DNA of 64,000 nucleotides, taken from contig JAHQIY010000015.1 in NCBI GenBank assembly GCA_019054805.1, forward strand, positions 442,001 through 506,000, written 5' to 3'. This DNA comes from Brachionus manjavacas (lineage: Eukaryota; Rotifera; Eurotatoria; Ploima; Brachionidae). Within the stretch, counting starts at the first letter, position 1. The number at the start of each line of letters is the position of its first letter. Below, in pieces: positions 10,232 to 21,380 of this stretch. A program made the translations under genes and the position numbers. The notes under the pieces were generated by a model. The model was not told where the DNA came from. It saw only the letters and a list, made by a program, of their open reading frames with translations, and searched no databases.

Positions 10232-12691
10232 ATGATCGATGAAATAGAGACAATTAGAGATATTTGGAAGGATGGACCAGAAAATTTATGTCCAGCTGAA
10301 TCGTACTTCTCTTCCAGTCTGGATCAACCGGTTTTACTGAGACAAGGAACAGACAAATACAAACCAATGTCTATTTACACCATGTTCAAGAATTTAATTG
10401 ACGAAAATCCGTATCATTACGCTATGGCTTACAAGAAGAATTTAAATGATGAATGGATTAAGATCACATTCAATGATTATTGGAAAATGTGCCAGAGAGC
10501 AGCAAAAAGTTTTATTCAAGTAAAATTTAAATGAAAGCATTTTTTTCAATTTAAAATAAATTCTTTTTATGAAGTTGGGTCTTCAACCAAGTGAATGTGT
10601 TTGCATATTGGGTTTCAATGCTCCACAATGGTTTATTGCGCACTTGGGAGCTATAATTGCTGGTGGTGTTGGATGTGGAATTTACACTACAAATTCGGTC
10701 GAGCAAATAGAATATATTTTAAAAGACTGTAGTGCCAAAATTGTAGTTGTAGAAAATGTTGCTTTGTTAAAAAAAGTTGTTGATTGTTCAAAAAGATTGG
10801 GAAAAAGCAAAATTATACAGTACTCAGGTGAAGTTGAAAGCACTCATGTTTTGTCTGTAATTATTTTTTTATTGGCATTCTCTTTTTAAATTTAATTTTT
10901 TAAATTTTACTACTTTTAAATTTAATTACTTTTAAATTTAAAGTGGAATGAATTTATGGAACATGGAATTGATGTATGTGACTCAGAACTTAGTTTTCGT
11001 AAAAAAACACTAGCACCAAACAAATGTGCTTCCTTAATTTACACAGTAATTGAGTACAAAAAAAATTTTAATTAATTAACTTTTAAAAATAAGAGTGGTA
11101 CGACTGGAAATCCAAAAGCAGCAATGATAAGCCACGATAATATTACTTATCTAGTTCGATATATGTGTGATGCAGCATTTTTAAAAAAGTACGAGGAACG
11201 CTTTATTTCCTATTTGCCTCTAAGCCACATAGCTGCACAGCTTTTGGACATTTTTGCACCATTGAACCACGGCATTACAGTCTATTTTGCTCAACCCGAT
11301 GCTTTAAAAGGAAGTTTGAATGACACAATGAGACAAGTAAGACCGACTTATTTTTTCGGTGTTCCGAGAGTTTGGGAGAAAATTCAAGAAAAAGTTCAAT
11401 CAAATTTAAATAATTTAACAGGAATTAAATTAAGTTTGTTTCAATGGGCTCAAAAAGTTGCTTCGGAGAAGATAAAAGCCGGTTTCAGAGGCGAATCATC
11501 AATGTGTGATCCTACATTTGCAACAGCCAAAATTCTGGTTCTAAACAAGGTTCATAAACTTCTTGGTCTCGACAAGTGTAGAGTTTTTTATAGCGGCGCT
11601 GCACCCATTACTAAGGAAACACTTGAGTTTTTCATAAATCTTGGCATTCCTTTGTGCGAAACTTACGGAATGAGTGAATCAACTGGACCGCATTGTATTG
11701 GCACTGCTGTGGCTAATAAAGTCACCTCAGTTGGGTCTTTGAGACAATTCAATAGATCAAAATTGGGAGAAAAAAATGCTGAAGGATGCGGTGAATTATT
11801 GGTAAGTGGAAGGCATGTTTTTATGGGCTATTTAAACGATCAAGATAAAACCAAAGAAGCATTTGATACTGAAGAGTGGCTCCGTACTGGTGACGAAGCC
11901 AAAATAATAGATAATTATATCTTTATTACTGGACGTCTTAAAGAAATAATAATTACTGCTGGTGGTGAGAACATAGCTCCGGTGCCCATTGAGGACAATC
12001 TTAAAAACGAGTTGCCCAGTTTGCTTAGTAATTGTATGCTAATAGGAGACAAAAAAAAGTACTTGGTTATTCTAGTTACTTTAAAGGTAAGAGATACAAA
12101 ATACAAAATAAATAATATTTACTTTTACATGTTAAATTATATGATAATTAATATTAATAATAATATTTTATTATATTAAATTTTTTATTTAATCTAATAA
12201 AATAATTTATTTTTTAGTTATTAAAAAAATTGATTTAATATTTAATTTTAATTTTAATTTATTAATTTAAATATTTGGAAGGACGGAATATTCAGTTTTT
12301 TTAATTTTAAGTGCAAACTTAATCAGGAAACTGGTGAACCGCTGGATGAGCTAAGCACAGAATGCATCAAATATTTAGAGAGCATAAATTCAAAATCAAA
12401 AAATGTCACTGATATCATTGGCAATAAAGATCCCATAGTTTACAAAGCCATTGAAGAAGGTTTGATTAAATTTATTAAGTTAATTTTAAGAGTTTTTGCT
12501 TTTTTGATAAAGGTTTAAAAACTGCAAATAAAAAAGCACCCAGTAGAGCAGCATGTATTCAAAAATTTTCCATTTTGCCTAGAGATTTTTCAATTGCAAA
12601 CGGAGAACTGGGTCCAACATTAAAATTAAGAAGACCTATTGTTACTAAAATGTACACTGATGTGATAGACACTTTATATAATGACAATTAG
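10232..12691 (+). CDS. ACSBG: Long-chain acyl-CoA synthetase, bubblegum family
   Basis: This gene activates long-chain fatty acids to acyl-CoA with ATP. Exons read by eye: 10232-10519, 10575-10856, 10944-11045, 11094-12086, 12312-12459 and 12514-12691, about 663 residues, normal for ACSBG. The exon 3/4 junction recreates the AMP-binding loop IYTSGTTGNPKAAM. Exon 4 holds YGMSESTGPH and the hinge region WLRTGDEAK..GRLKEIIITAGGENI. The C-terminus carries the family ending GELGPTLKLRR. ATG 10232 begins MIDEIETIRDIW, close to family N-termini, and follows GAGAGTGGAAAAA. Exons 1-5 are in phase. Joining exon 5 to exon 6 needs one more A in an A-run near 12517-12520 to keep frame, so there is either an assembly indel or a real frameshift. 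The family call is firm; ACSBG1 versus ACSBG2 cannot be decided. Confidence 0.92.
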
Positions 12692-14323
12692 AATAATTTC
12701 TTTTTTGTTTTGTCGGTTTTTTAATGTAAATAAAATTTCGAATAAAATTTGCTCTTAAATTTTATTAATTTATTTTTTTTTTCATTTTTTATTTACATTT
12801 ATATTTTTAATTCTGAACAAAACATTTTCTTCATATGAAAAAATGAATTATAAAATTTTGATCAAAATTTTCAGATCAAGCTCAAAAATAATTAAAAAAA
12901 ATTATTTCTGAATAATTTACAGAATTTTTTTTTTTCGTAATTAAAAAAACGAAAAAAAAAGTTCAACATCGAATTCTTCTTTTTGTATGAATAACAAAAA
13001 GAAGAATTTAAACTCCCGTAAACTCATCTTAACGACTCAAAAACTAAAGCCCTAATCCAATCTTTTTCCTTAATTTAAAAAAAAGCCTAAATTTGGTCTT
13101 TTTTTTTTTGAAATTATCTCTACAATTTTTTTGTTAGAGTAAAAGTTAAATTAGAGCTTTATTTTTGGAAAATATTCCATCTATTCTGGTTAATTTTTAG
13201 CTGATTGTCATTACATAGACAATCAGCTAAAAATGTAATTAGTTTTAAAAGAAAAAAGGTTGGATTTGAGCTTTACTTTTAGAATCCTTAGCACGAGTTT
13301 ATGGTGTTTTTTATCATAAAACTCAAGTTTTTTTAATTACTCAAGTGATAGAATTAATTATTTACTTGAAAATGTTTTTAAGATTAATTTTTTGCTTGAT
13401 AAATTATTCAATTTTTCAATCATTTCATAATACTTTAAATTTAACTTCTTTTTAGAATAAAATTGCTCAGAAAGTTGCCTAAGTTCTATTTTTTTATCAA
13501 ATACTAATTTTGGATAAGATTTTTTAATTTTTATCAAGACTTAACAAAAGACAGTTGTAAAATAAATCGTAAAATCGAAAAATTCAAGTGGTAAAATAAA
13601 TTTTGAATTGCTGTTGTGTAGAGATTTATCCTCGCTCGAAAAATAAAAAATATTAAAAATAACTTTTTATTTTTAAGTTAAATTAAAATTTCCTGTTTCT
13701 AATTTAGGCTCTCAAGATTAAAAAAACTCTGAAGTTAAATTACACATTTTTATTCCAATGATTTAAAATGATTTAATATGACGTTCAACTAGTAATAAAA
13801 AGTTTTATACCAGCTTATAGTAGTTAAGACTTTTTTAGTTCTAATTGACTTAATTCGAGCATTTTTTAATGAATTCGAGTCTTGAAAATATTTACTATCT
13901 GTTTATGCTTATCCCGTAATTCAACGACAAGTTTAAGTTCATGATCAAATTTAAATTTTAAATCTAAATTATTTTTGTTTTTGATTTGAAAAAAAGGTAT
14001 TTTTGGAATATTACAAAGCGGTTTTCGAACTTTTTTTTTTAAATCAAAAAATTAAATTTTTTAATCTCTTTTTTACACTTAATCTTACAATTTTTTATGT
14101 TTTAAACTCATTACGGATCAACTGAAAGATTATAAAATACAAACAGTTTTTGCATTATTTTCTGCTCTATTGATTAATTTGATTTTGAAATTTTTTTATT
14201 AATCATTGTTGAATAATTAGTTAAAAAATGAATAACTTTATTAAATATATAAATAATGGGAATATTTTACAAAGAAATGCATCATAAGTCAAAAATCAAC
14301 CAGATAAATAAAGATTTAAGATT
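12692..14323. other. Intergenic with a degenerate foldback element
   Basis: No gene was found. Positions 13010-13325 form an imperfect inverted repeat: the left arm around 13020-13085 and right arm around 13235-13320 share CTC..T.CTAA.GA.TC..AAA.TAAAGC-like order. A perfect 16-bp hairpin sits in the middle (see separate entry). The rest is AT-rich. Confidence 0.45.
13194..13233. repeat. Perfect 16-bp hairpin at a foldback centre
   Basis: TTTTTAGCTGATTGTC at 13194-13209 is exactly complementary to GACAATCAGCTAAAAA at 13218-13233, with an 8-nt loop. It lies inside the larger imperfect inverted repeat and is best read as part of a MITE or foldback element. Confidence 0.7.
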
Positions 14324-15073
14324 ATGCAAAACAAAATCAATCAAAAAGGCTTGGAACACAGAAGACACGGATTGCACAGAACTATCGAGCAAAATAAGAT
14401 CACATTCATTTGCCAAGACCACGATGAATACGAGCATTACCTAAAATATCACAACGCAAGTTTAGTGGCTCACATCGATTTGAATCGAAACACCGGTAAT
14501 GAACCTAGAGCCTCAGTGAAAATGTTGGACACTAGCTTTTCCATGTTAGTGGACAGCGGTAGTCCAATTAACCTGATCGGAACCACCGACTTCTACAGAC
14601 TCAGGATTAAACCACGCTTGGAAAAATGCAACAGCGTTTTCCGCTCGTACATGTCCAAACAAAATTTGCCCATAATTGGTAAGTTTAGAACAAAACTAGA
14701 ATTCAGCAACAAGGTGGTATCCACCGAATTCTATGTAGTGGAAGGAAATGCTGAACGAATTCTCTCAAGTAAGACATCCCAACAGCTAGAGCTTATCAAG
14801 TTCCATCCGGAAGTCACCATCGATAGCACAGGTCATCATCTCAGCAAGATAGATGCCAAACTTTACTCCAAAAAGATTGCCAGAAATTTTGAAAAAGAGC
14901 AAGCTACTGGCTATTCAAGTTCAGTAAACAGATTCAAAAAAAAGTCGAGATGCGTAAAAGGCATCGAAATCAAGCTTGATGTAGACCAGTGGGTCAAACC
15001 AGTTCGGCAACCACAAAAATGTTCAAGTTTCACAGCAGGTTATGGCGAATATGTTAGATATTGTTTTTATTGA
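14324..15073 (+). pseudogene. Ty3/gypsy retropepsin fragment (truncated Pol)
   Basis: An open frame of up to 249 codons contains the aspartic-protease signature MLVDSGSPINLIG (catalytic Asp in DSG) at about residue 77. The second half of a retropepsin follows (TEFYVVEGNAERILSSKTSQ). Near the C-terminus, IKLDVDQWVKPVRQPQ resembles the linker that precedes reverse transcriptase in gypsy Pol, then the frame ends after unrelated sequence. No RT, integrase or LTR flanks were seen. The first in-frame ATG is 14324, but the natural polyprotein would start upstream. This copy is truncated on both sides, though its frame is intact. Confidence 0.7.
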
Positions 15074-15383
15074 ACAACTTCAATTGATATCATTGAATCT
15101 CTTTTATTTTATTTTACTTTTGGTTAGAAGAATAGAAAATTATCTATTCTTTAAAAAATGTTCTATTTAATCATTTGTATTTTATTCTTAAACTTTATTT
15201 TAATGTTTCTTTTTACTGATTTACTTAATTTTTAATTTTTATTGTCTCCAGAATTGACATTATTGAAAATAAAAAAATAATAATTATTACGATCACTTTT
15301 ATATTAAAAAAGTTAAAAATTAGATAAGTTTTCTTTAAATTTTTTTTAATTAATGAAAGGATAGGAGGAAGGAGGAAGTTAGC

Positions 15384-15560
15384 AGCTCAATTCGGAAGCT
15401 TTACGCTGACGATAGCAAGCTGGCGATATCAGTGAGGTGTCAGGGAGATATAATGAGATTACATTGTCATTTTTGTTAACCTCCAGCCAATTTTCATCAA
15501 CACTAAGCTGAACAGGCTTTGGCATTTCATTGACGATAATCAGAAGTAGGTCTTGGTTTT
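15384..15560 (+). pseudogene. LINE reverse transcriptase fragment (YADD motif)
   Basis: The frame from 15384 reads SSIRKLYADDSKLAISVRCQ. YADDSKL is the catalytic motif of non-LTR reverse transcriptases of the jockey/I type. Downstream, in another frame, FINTKLNRLWHF resembles the following FNxxKCxxxHF palm segment, so at least one frameshift separates them. The GC-richer composition stands out from its surroundings. Only this scrap survives. Confidence 0.6.
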
Positions 15561-16351
15561 ATTTATCTATGTGATTTATTTGCGGAGGAGCTTTCAAAGT
15601 GGTTTTTTAAATTATTTTAGAAGATTTGAAAGGCATAGCAAAATTTTTATTGATTTCAACAAAAAAATATAGTTTGAATTGAAAAAGCGATTGTTTTGTT
15701 ATAAAAAAAAATTTCTGCAATTTTTTAGCTCTTATCTTTAATTAGAAAGATATTCGAGAAAATATAATTTAATTAAAATAGCAGTCAAACGCTGTTTTTC
15801 GAAAAAAATATTTTCAAATATCTATTAAGTAATTTTGTAAATTTATATGAGAAAATGGTGTCAATTTTAAAATATAAAAAAAATTTTCTATCAAAAAATC
15901 ATTCTTCCAATTTTTAAATTAAATCAAAATTTAAAATCTGATAATGATGAAAAATTTGTGCACAAATAACCATGTGGCACTAATTCGCTTTTATCAAGCT
16001 TTTAACTCATACATCATTCTTGGTTTAGAATTATATTTTCCTATTAGAATTATAAATGTTAATTCTTTAATGCAGAAAAAATATATAAATAAATATTAGA
16101 ATTTTAAATAAAATTAGTTAATATACAAGAAAAATTAAATTCCTCAATTTTTTTTAAAAAATGACTTAAATGTTAATAGAATGTGATAAATTTAATTTGT
16201 TAATGACTGAAACAAATTAAAAAATATCAAATCATATCATATCTATCAAATTTATTTCCGCCTCAAACGTCTCATTAATTTCTATAAAAAATTAAAAAAA
16301 TTATTGTGAAAGCGTTAAAGGACCTAAAAAACATCTTTACCTTTATGTCAA
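15561..16351. other. AT-rich intergenic
   Basis: I see no gene, RNA or clear repeat boundary. The sequence is uniformly AT-rich between the LINE fragment and the inverted element at 16352. Confidence 0.5.
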
Positions 16352-16915
16352 TTATGGTAAATTCACGATATTTTACCATATTTACCGTAAAATATGGTAA
16401 TCTAAAAAAGGGTATTTTTGTAAAATAACGATAATTATCGTAAAATACCGATAATTATTGTAAAATTCGGTGAAAAAAAAAATTTCCAAAATTTCTCGAA
16501 AAAAACCGATTTTCATGAAAAAAAAATTTTTTTTGAATTTTTAAAAAAAGAAAAAAAAAAATTGATTGAATTTTGTGACAAAAATTGACGTAAATTTCGG
16601 TAAATTTTTGTAAAAAAAGGTAAAAAATGGTAAAAATTCAACAAAAAAGGATTTTTTATTATTTAATTCAATTTTTTTTTAAACAAATTATGAAAATTAA
16701 TATTTAAACATTATTTACAAAATAAATATTATTTTCTAGCTTTTTTTGCTTTTAAGCTGCTAGCTGCCTTGTCCCAAGCTTCTTAGAATGTGGAACCTTT
16801 TGGAATAAATTTTACAAGCCCAGCTTTTTAAAAAAAATTTATGTATTAACTTTTGATTTCATTTAAAGCATATTATTTTACTTTTGATATTAAGCATTTC
16901 ATTTGGATATTTAGT
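16352..16915 (-). mobile_element. Inverted copy of the 27 kb element with decayed terminal coding exon
   Basis: Read on the minus strand, this block matches 26975-27590. Positions 16730-16827 encode KAGLVKFIPKGSTF, a stop, then EAWDKAASSLKAKKARK and the true terminal stop. The rest is the ACGGTAAATATGGT-type palindromic half. Compared with the 27 kb copy, the coding segment has one nonsense change and two substitutions. Family identity is unknown; presumably it is a DNA transposon whose ORF ends here. Confidence 0.7.
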
Positions 16916-17606
16916 TACATAAAGAGTTTGATTTTAAATGACTTTAACCTTTTTTAAGCTATAAATGATTTTCAAAAAACTTTGACAGTTGAAAATGTAA
17001 GAAATATATAAATCATCTTAAAAAAGTAAAAAAATTATTAAAAAATTTTATTAATAGTAAAACTATCTATAGTTTATTTCAATTTTAAAAGAAGGCAAAA
17101 CCGAATGTGCTACAGTTTAGATTTTAGTCTTGCGCGAAAACTTATAAAATTCTGTAGATTTGTGGGGGATAGATTGCAGAGCTTTTATTTGGGAGATAAG
17201 TATGGGTCCGTGTTTTAGTAATAACCATCCATTTTTTCAAACCTGAATAAATGTTTTATCAATATCAAACATTTCAGATATATTTTAGAGACAGCTGGTC
17301 ATACTGATTGCTCGGTAGTAAGCTGGGTCTTGTGTTAAAATTGACTTTTTTGGTATCATAGTTAGCAGATTTCCATGCATTCGGTATTTTACTTTCTATT
17401 AGACTTAAGCTAAAGAGATAAATTTATTTTATTTAGTTTGGATTGTACCCTGGCAGTTTGGAATGAAGCTTAGTCCTTCCTTTCAGCCAAACGTTCTTTA
17501 TATAATGCTAAATAAAATGCAATAATAATACAAGAAAAAAATATATGCTTTTAGAAAAAAAAAATGTCTTTAAGAATATTATGAGGTAAATTTTTTACCA
17601 TAAGGT

Positions 17607-17997
17607 CAGAGTTGTTTAAAAGTCACAAGTCTCAAGTCAAGTCCAAGTCAAGACTTTTTTTTTTTTTTTTTTTTTTCTAAAGTCCCACCAAAGACTTTTT
17701 TTTTTAATTTTTTCTAAAATAAACGGGCTGCCAAAAAAAAGGTAAATAAATAAAAATTTAAGTCAATTTTATGTATTTATTATTTAAAAAAAAATGTTTT
17801 TTTTTTTAAAAAAAATTAATTTAAAATTAAAAAAAAAAATTTTTTGAAAATTAAAAAAAAAAAAAGAAAAAAAAAATTTATTTAAAAAAAAAAGTCTTTG
17901 GTGGGACTTTTTTTTTGAAAAAAAAAATTTAAAAGTCCTGACTTGGACTTTTTTTTTGATGACTTAGACTTTTTTTTGGGACTTTTAAACAACTCTG
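17607..17997. mobile_element. hAT-type MITE with perfect 8-bp target duplication
   Basis: It begins CAGAGTTGTTTAAAAGTC and ends with the inverse GACTTTTAAACAACTCTG. The flanking 8-mers are identical (CATAAGGT at 17599-17606 and 17998-18005), the hAT hallmark. The body is a near-palindrome of AAGTC words and poly-T/poly-A, and no transposase is present. The same terminus is found at about 55670-55701, so a larger relative exists in this window. Confidence 0.9.
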
Positions 17998-18394
17998 CAT
18001 AAGGTTATTAATTTGGTCAGGTCCCGAAACTGGTTCCTCTTTTAACGTTTTAAGCGTCAATTCTGCTTTTTTTAATGAGAATATATTCAATTATTTCTTT
18101 ATCTTTTGGGGGATTAATTAGATCATTATTCGGATTAAAAGTATTTTTTTTTTTTAATTCACCAATTAAGGTAGCTTTTTCTTCATCGGTGTATTTATAT
18201 AATTAAACTACTCCTTTCATTTTTAAATTCAAATAAAATATAATTCAATAATCTTTATTCAACTGATTCTTTGACAAAATTTAATAATTAAATTAAAACA
18301 TGAAAAGAAGAGAAAAAAAACAACTAAAATAAAATAATTGATAACAAAATTATGTTTTTATTTTTTTCTATTAATTAATGTATAGGTTAGTAAA

Positions 18395-19985
18395 TTAATT
18401 ATCGTTGTTTTCGTTATCATGTTCAGTTTCGTTTTCCTCTTCACCGACTTCTTGTTCAATAGTATGCTCTTCTTCAGCATCTTCCTCAGCATCGTGTTCG
18501 AGTTCTTTTTCGTCGCCCTGATCACTGCCATTCTCTCTATTCTCCTCCATCTCATGGTCCTCTTCAGTCCCTGAATTGTGCTCGCCTTCTTCAGCATACT
18601 CTCCGTTTTTTTTATTTGACTTTTTATCAATATCATCGTTCAAGTAGATGTTATTAGCGCTGTTATTTTCACTTAGATCTTGTTCATAGTCGGCTTTGCT
18701 TACTGGCATGTCACCCTCAGGGGTCTTGTGAATCGAGACTCTGTCAACGGGAGTCGAACTTCGCCTTCTATCTCTGCTTCTGCGTCTTTCTTTGGAGCGC
18801 GAGCGGGTCGATCGGCTCCTGGAACGGTCCCTTCTCGGGCGGTGTCTTCGCCTATCGCGCGACCTTGACCTTGATTTTGATCTCGAATAAGACCTGGACT
18901 TTCGCCGGTGACTGCGGCGCTTCGACCGCGATCTCGACCTAGAATAGGACTTTGATCGCGACCTTGACCTCGACACATTTCTTCTATACCCGTAATCTCG
19001 ACTCCTGCTTCGATCTCTCTGCCAAAAAGAGTTTATTTTTTAGAAAATTATTTTTGTGAAAAAAAATAAAGTTAAAAAAAATTTTTTTTTTCTTTTTTTG
19101 TTGCTGCTTACCCCTCTTCTGTTTGACTTGTTCCATGGTTTTGTTTTTGACCACTCAATGGCAATCGACTGGCCGCATATTTTGCGTCCGTTCTCATTTT
19201 TTATTGCATCCTAATTAATTATTAAAAATGGATTTAAAATTTTTTTTTTCAAATTTTCTTGCTGATGTTGTCCAAATAAAAACACACGAAACATGTTTTA
19301 AAACAACACTTCTACATTAAAGGCAGTGTTCAATTTGGGCTCTTTTTTGGGTTTAGGACGCCAAAATTGAACGCCACTAGTTAGTCAAATTAAAAAAAAA
19401 CAAAACGAAAATTAACTAAATAATTTTTTTTAAAACAAATTAAACATATAGATAAAAAATTAAATTAAACAAAAAAAACGTACTATCTAAATAAAAAATG
19501 TGACTTATGGAATTTAAGGTCGGCTCCTTTTTGTTCAGCAACAACAGGTTTTTATATTTAATGCGACAAAAAGGAATAGGCTTGAGCATGACTGAATCGG
19601 CCATGGTAAATGGTCTAGTTTATATTTATTAAAATGTGTTGATTTGGTGAGGCAAAGGAATTTAGGTCTTTCATAAAAAATTATTTAATAATTTTTTAAA
19701 ATAATAAGAGCCTTGGAGAATGGGGCACGGAGTGAGAGTGTCAAAAAGACTAAAGGGGGCTTACTTCAGCATCTCGTTCGTCCTCGAAGCCAACGAAGCC
19801 GTACGCTGTACCCGCGTAGCCTTCAATACAACAAAATTACTAAATTCATTGAGTTTAAAGTTATTACCGTTTATGTATTTTATGTCGCATCTGGTCATTT
19901 TTCCATACTTGGAAAATATGTCTTCTAGGTCTTGGCGCCGTGTGTCCTTGCTCAAGCCGCCGAGAAACAGCTCATTTTTGGGCAT
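18395..19985 (-). CDS. SR splicing factor with one RRM, RS domain and acidic tail
   Basis: This protein should bind exonic RNA and recruit the spliceosome in the nucleus. Exons on the minus strand are 19868-19985, 19765-19820, 19112-19210 and 18395-19018; phases close exactly to 298 residues. The RRM (residues 3-91) is spread over three exons: RNP2-like ELFLGGLS, RNP1-like GTAYGFVGF, then a terminal IAIEWSKTKPW. Residues 92 to about 175 are dense RS/SR dipeptides (RSRSRSKSYSRSRSRSK). The last 80 residues are unusually acidic (EEGEHN.., EDAEEEH.., GEEENETEHDN). ATG 19985 begins MPKNELFL directly at the RRM, as in SR proteins. The acidic C-terminus is not typical of classic SRSF members, so exact orthology is left open. 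A CT repeat lies about 85 bp upstream. Confidence 0.9.
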
Positions 19986-20068
19986 TCTTTAAAAGCTTGA
20001 CTTTGTTGCTTGACTTAAGCACTTGTGCACTACACTGAACTAAATATTTATCTTTTAAATATTTTTTT

Positions 20069-20094
20069 TCTCTTTCTCTCTCTCTCTCTCTCTA
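20069..20094. repeat. (CT)n microsatellite upstream of SR gene
   Basis: A CT/GA dinucleotide run lies 85-110 bp upstream of the SR gene start codon, in its probable promoter or 5' UTR. A similar GA run is found at 25052-25079, about 500 bp upstream of the CDC25 gene. A GAGA-type promoter role is possible but unproven. Confidence 0.8.
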
Positions 20095-20486
20095 TATGAA
20101 TCTATAATTTATATAAATAGAAGATAAAAATCGATTGATTGGTGAACGAACGAGTGTAGGTGGATTGAATGCTTGAATGAGTCTAAGAAGAGATAAATCA
20201 TATACTTGGCCTATTGATTGAAGTATAGAAGAAATGGGGAAAATTCGTAAATATCTAGGTTAACGATACGTGTTTTCGTCACCATGAAAATTTTAAATAT
20301 TTTTTTCGAAATTTTTTTATCATAATTTTTGTTGATTGCAAGCAAGAAAAATGCTCAGAGAAAAAAAAACCGAAGTCAAAATACTTGCAAATGCAAACGA
20401 GCACGTTTGGATTTAGAAAGCATCAAGGTACTCGATCTTAAACGCAATTATTTTGTCTTGAGTGAAGAGTTTTTAGAAAAAAATTT

Positions 20487-20565
20487 GATAGCGGTGGGAT
20501 TCGAACCCACGCCTGTTACGACTGGTGCCTAAAACCAGCGCCTTAGACCACTCGGCCACGCTACC
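20487..20565 (-). tRNA. tRNA-Leu (anticodon UAG), copy 1
   Basis: The minus strand begins GGTAGCGTGGCCGAGTGG and folds as a full cloverleaf. The acceptor stem is GGTAGCG/CGCTATC, the anticodon stem CTGGT/ACCAG has loop TTTAGGC (anticodon TAG, reading CUA), and there is a short variable arm. The T loop TTCGAAT sits in a GTGGG/CCCAC stem. Length is 79 nt without CCA. A and B boxes are intact and the transcript runs into CAAATTTTTTT, a Pol III terminator. Confidence 0.95.
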
Positions 20566-21059
20566 TTATTTATCCAATATGTTACTAATTATCTAAATTT
20601 TAATTTTTTGTTTTTAATTTAATAACATTAATAAATTTGAATAAAAAAATAATTTTGGTTTATTAAAAAAAAACTGGTACAGAAAAAGACAAACAATACG
20701 GGAATGCTATATTTTTTATTTATTCAATTATTAAAATTTGGCCATCAATTAATGGACTGACAAAAAACTACATTTGATGATAAATAAATTAATTGACTGA
20801 TAAAATAATAATTTGAGTGACAAAAATACGATTATGATTATGACGAACCGTTTTGTCCAAATCTCATCATCAAGCTAGAGTCAACTATGACACAACGTCA
20901 CAATTTAAGTTCATTATTTACAATCTTAGAGAATGACATTACCAGATAGCTTAATTAGAACTAAAATATGATAAAATAAAAAAGAAAAAGAAAATAAAAC
21001 CTATCTATAAAGAAGTCTTTATTTGGTCTGTGAAAAATTATTAAATAGTCATCTCAATA
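20566..21059. other. AT-rich intergenic
   Basis: No gene or convincing repeat was seen between the tRNA and the next MITE fragment. Confidence 0.5.
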
Positions 21060-21380
21060 TACAGTGGTGTTCCGGATTTCGTAATTTACCGAATTTTACG
21101 TAAAATATTGTAAATTTACAAAAGTAAAAAAAATGTAAATTTACTAGATTTTACGTAAAATTTGGTGAATTTCGAGCATTTACGCAAATTATGTAAAAAA
21201 AAATGTCCAAAAAATTGAAATAATTTGGCAATTTAAAAAAAAAATGAATATTTTTTTATCCTTCAATATTTATTTTCAAATTTATGGAAAAAAAATTTAC
21301 CATTATTAACGTAAATTATTCTAAAATGTAATTGATTTAATAGTAAAAATGGTAAAATGTCAAAATTACATTAAACACTT
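21060..21380 (+). repeat. Half MITE, TACAGTGGTGTTCCGG family
   Basis: It starts TACAGTGGTGTTCCGGATTT and continues as TAAATTTACG-rich sequence, matching the reverse complement of 1530-1851. The TACAG terminus implies a TA-target Tc1/mariner-type element. The other terminus is not recognisable. Confidence 0.6.

Noticed and set aside
18680..18978. Alternative frames in the SR gene
   Set aside because: Shadow frames produced by the RS repeat region; the spliced SR frame accounts for the sequence.
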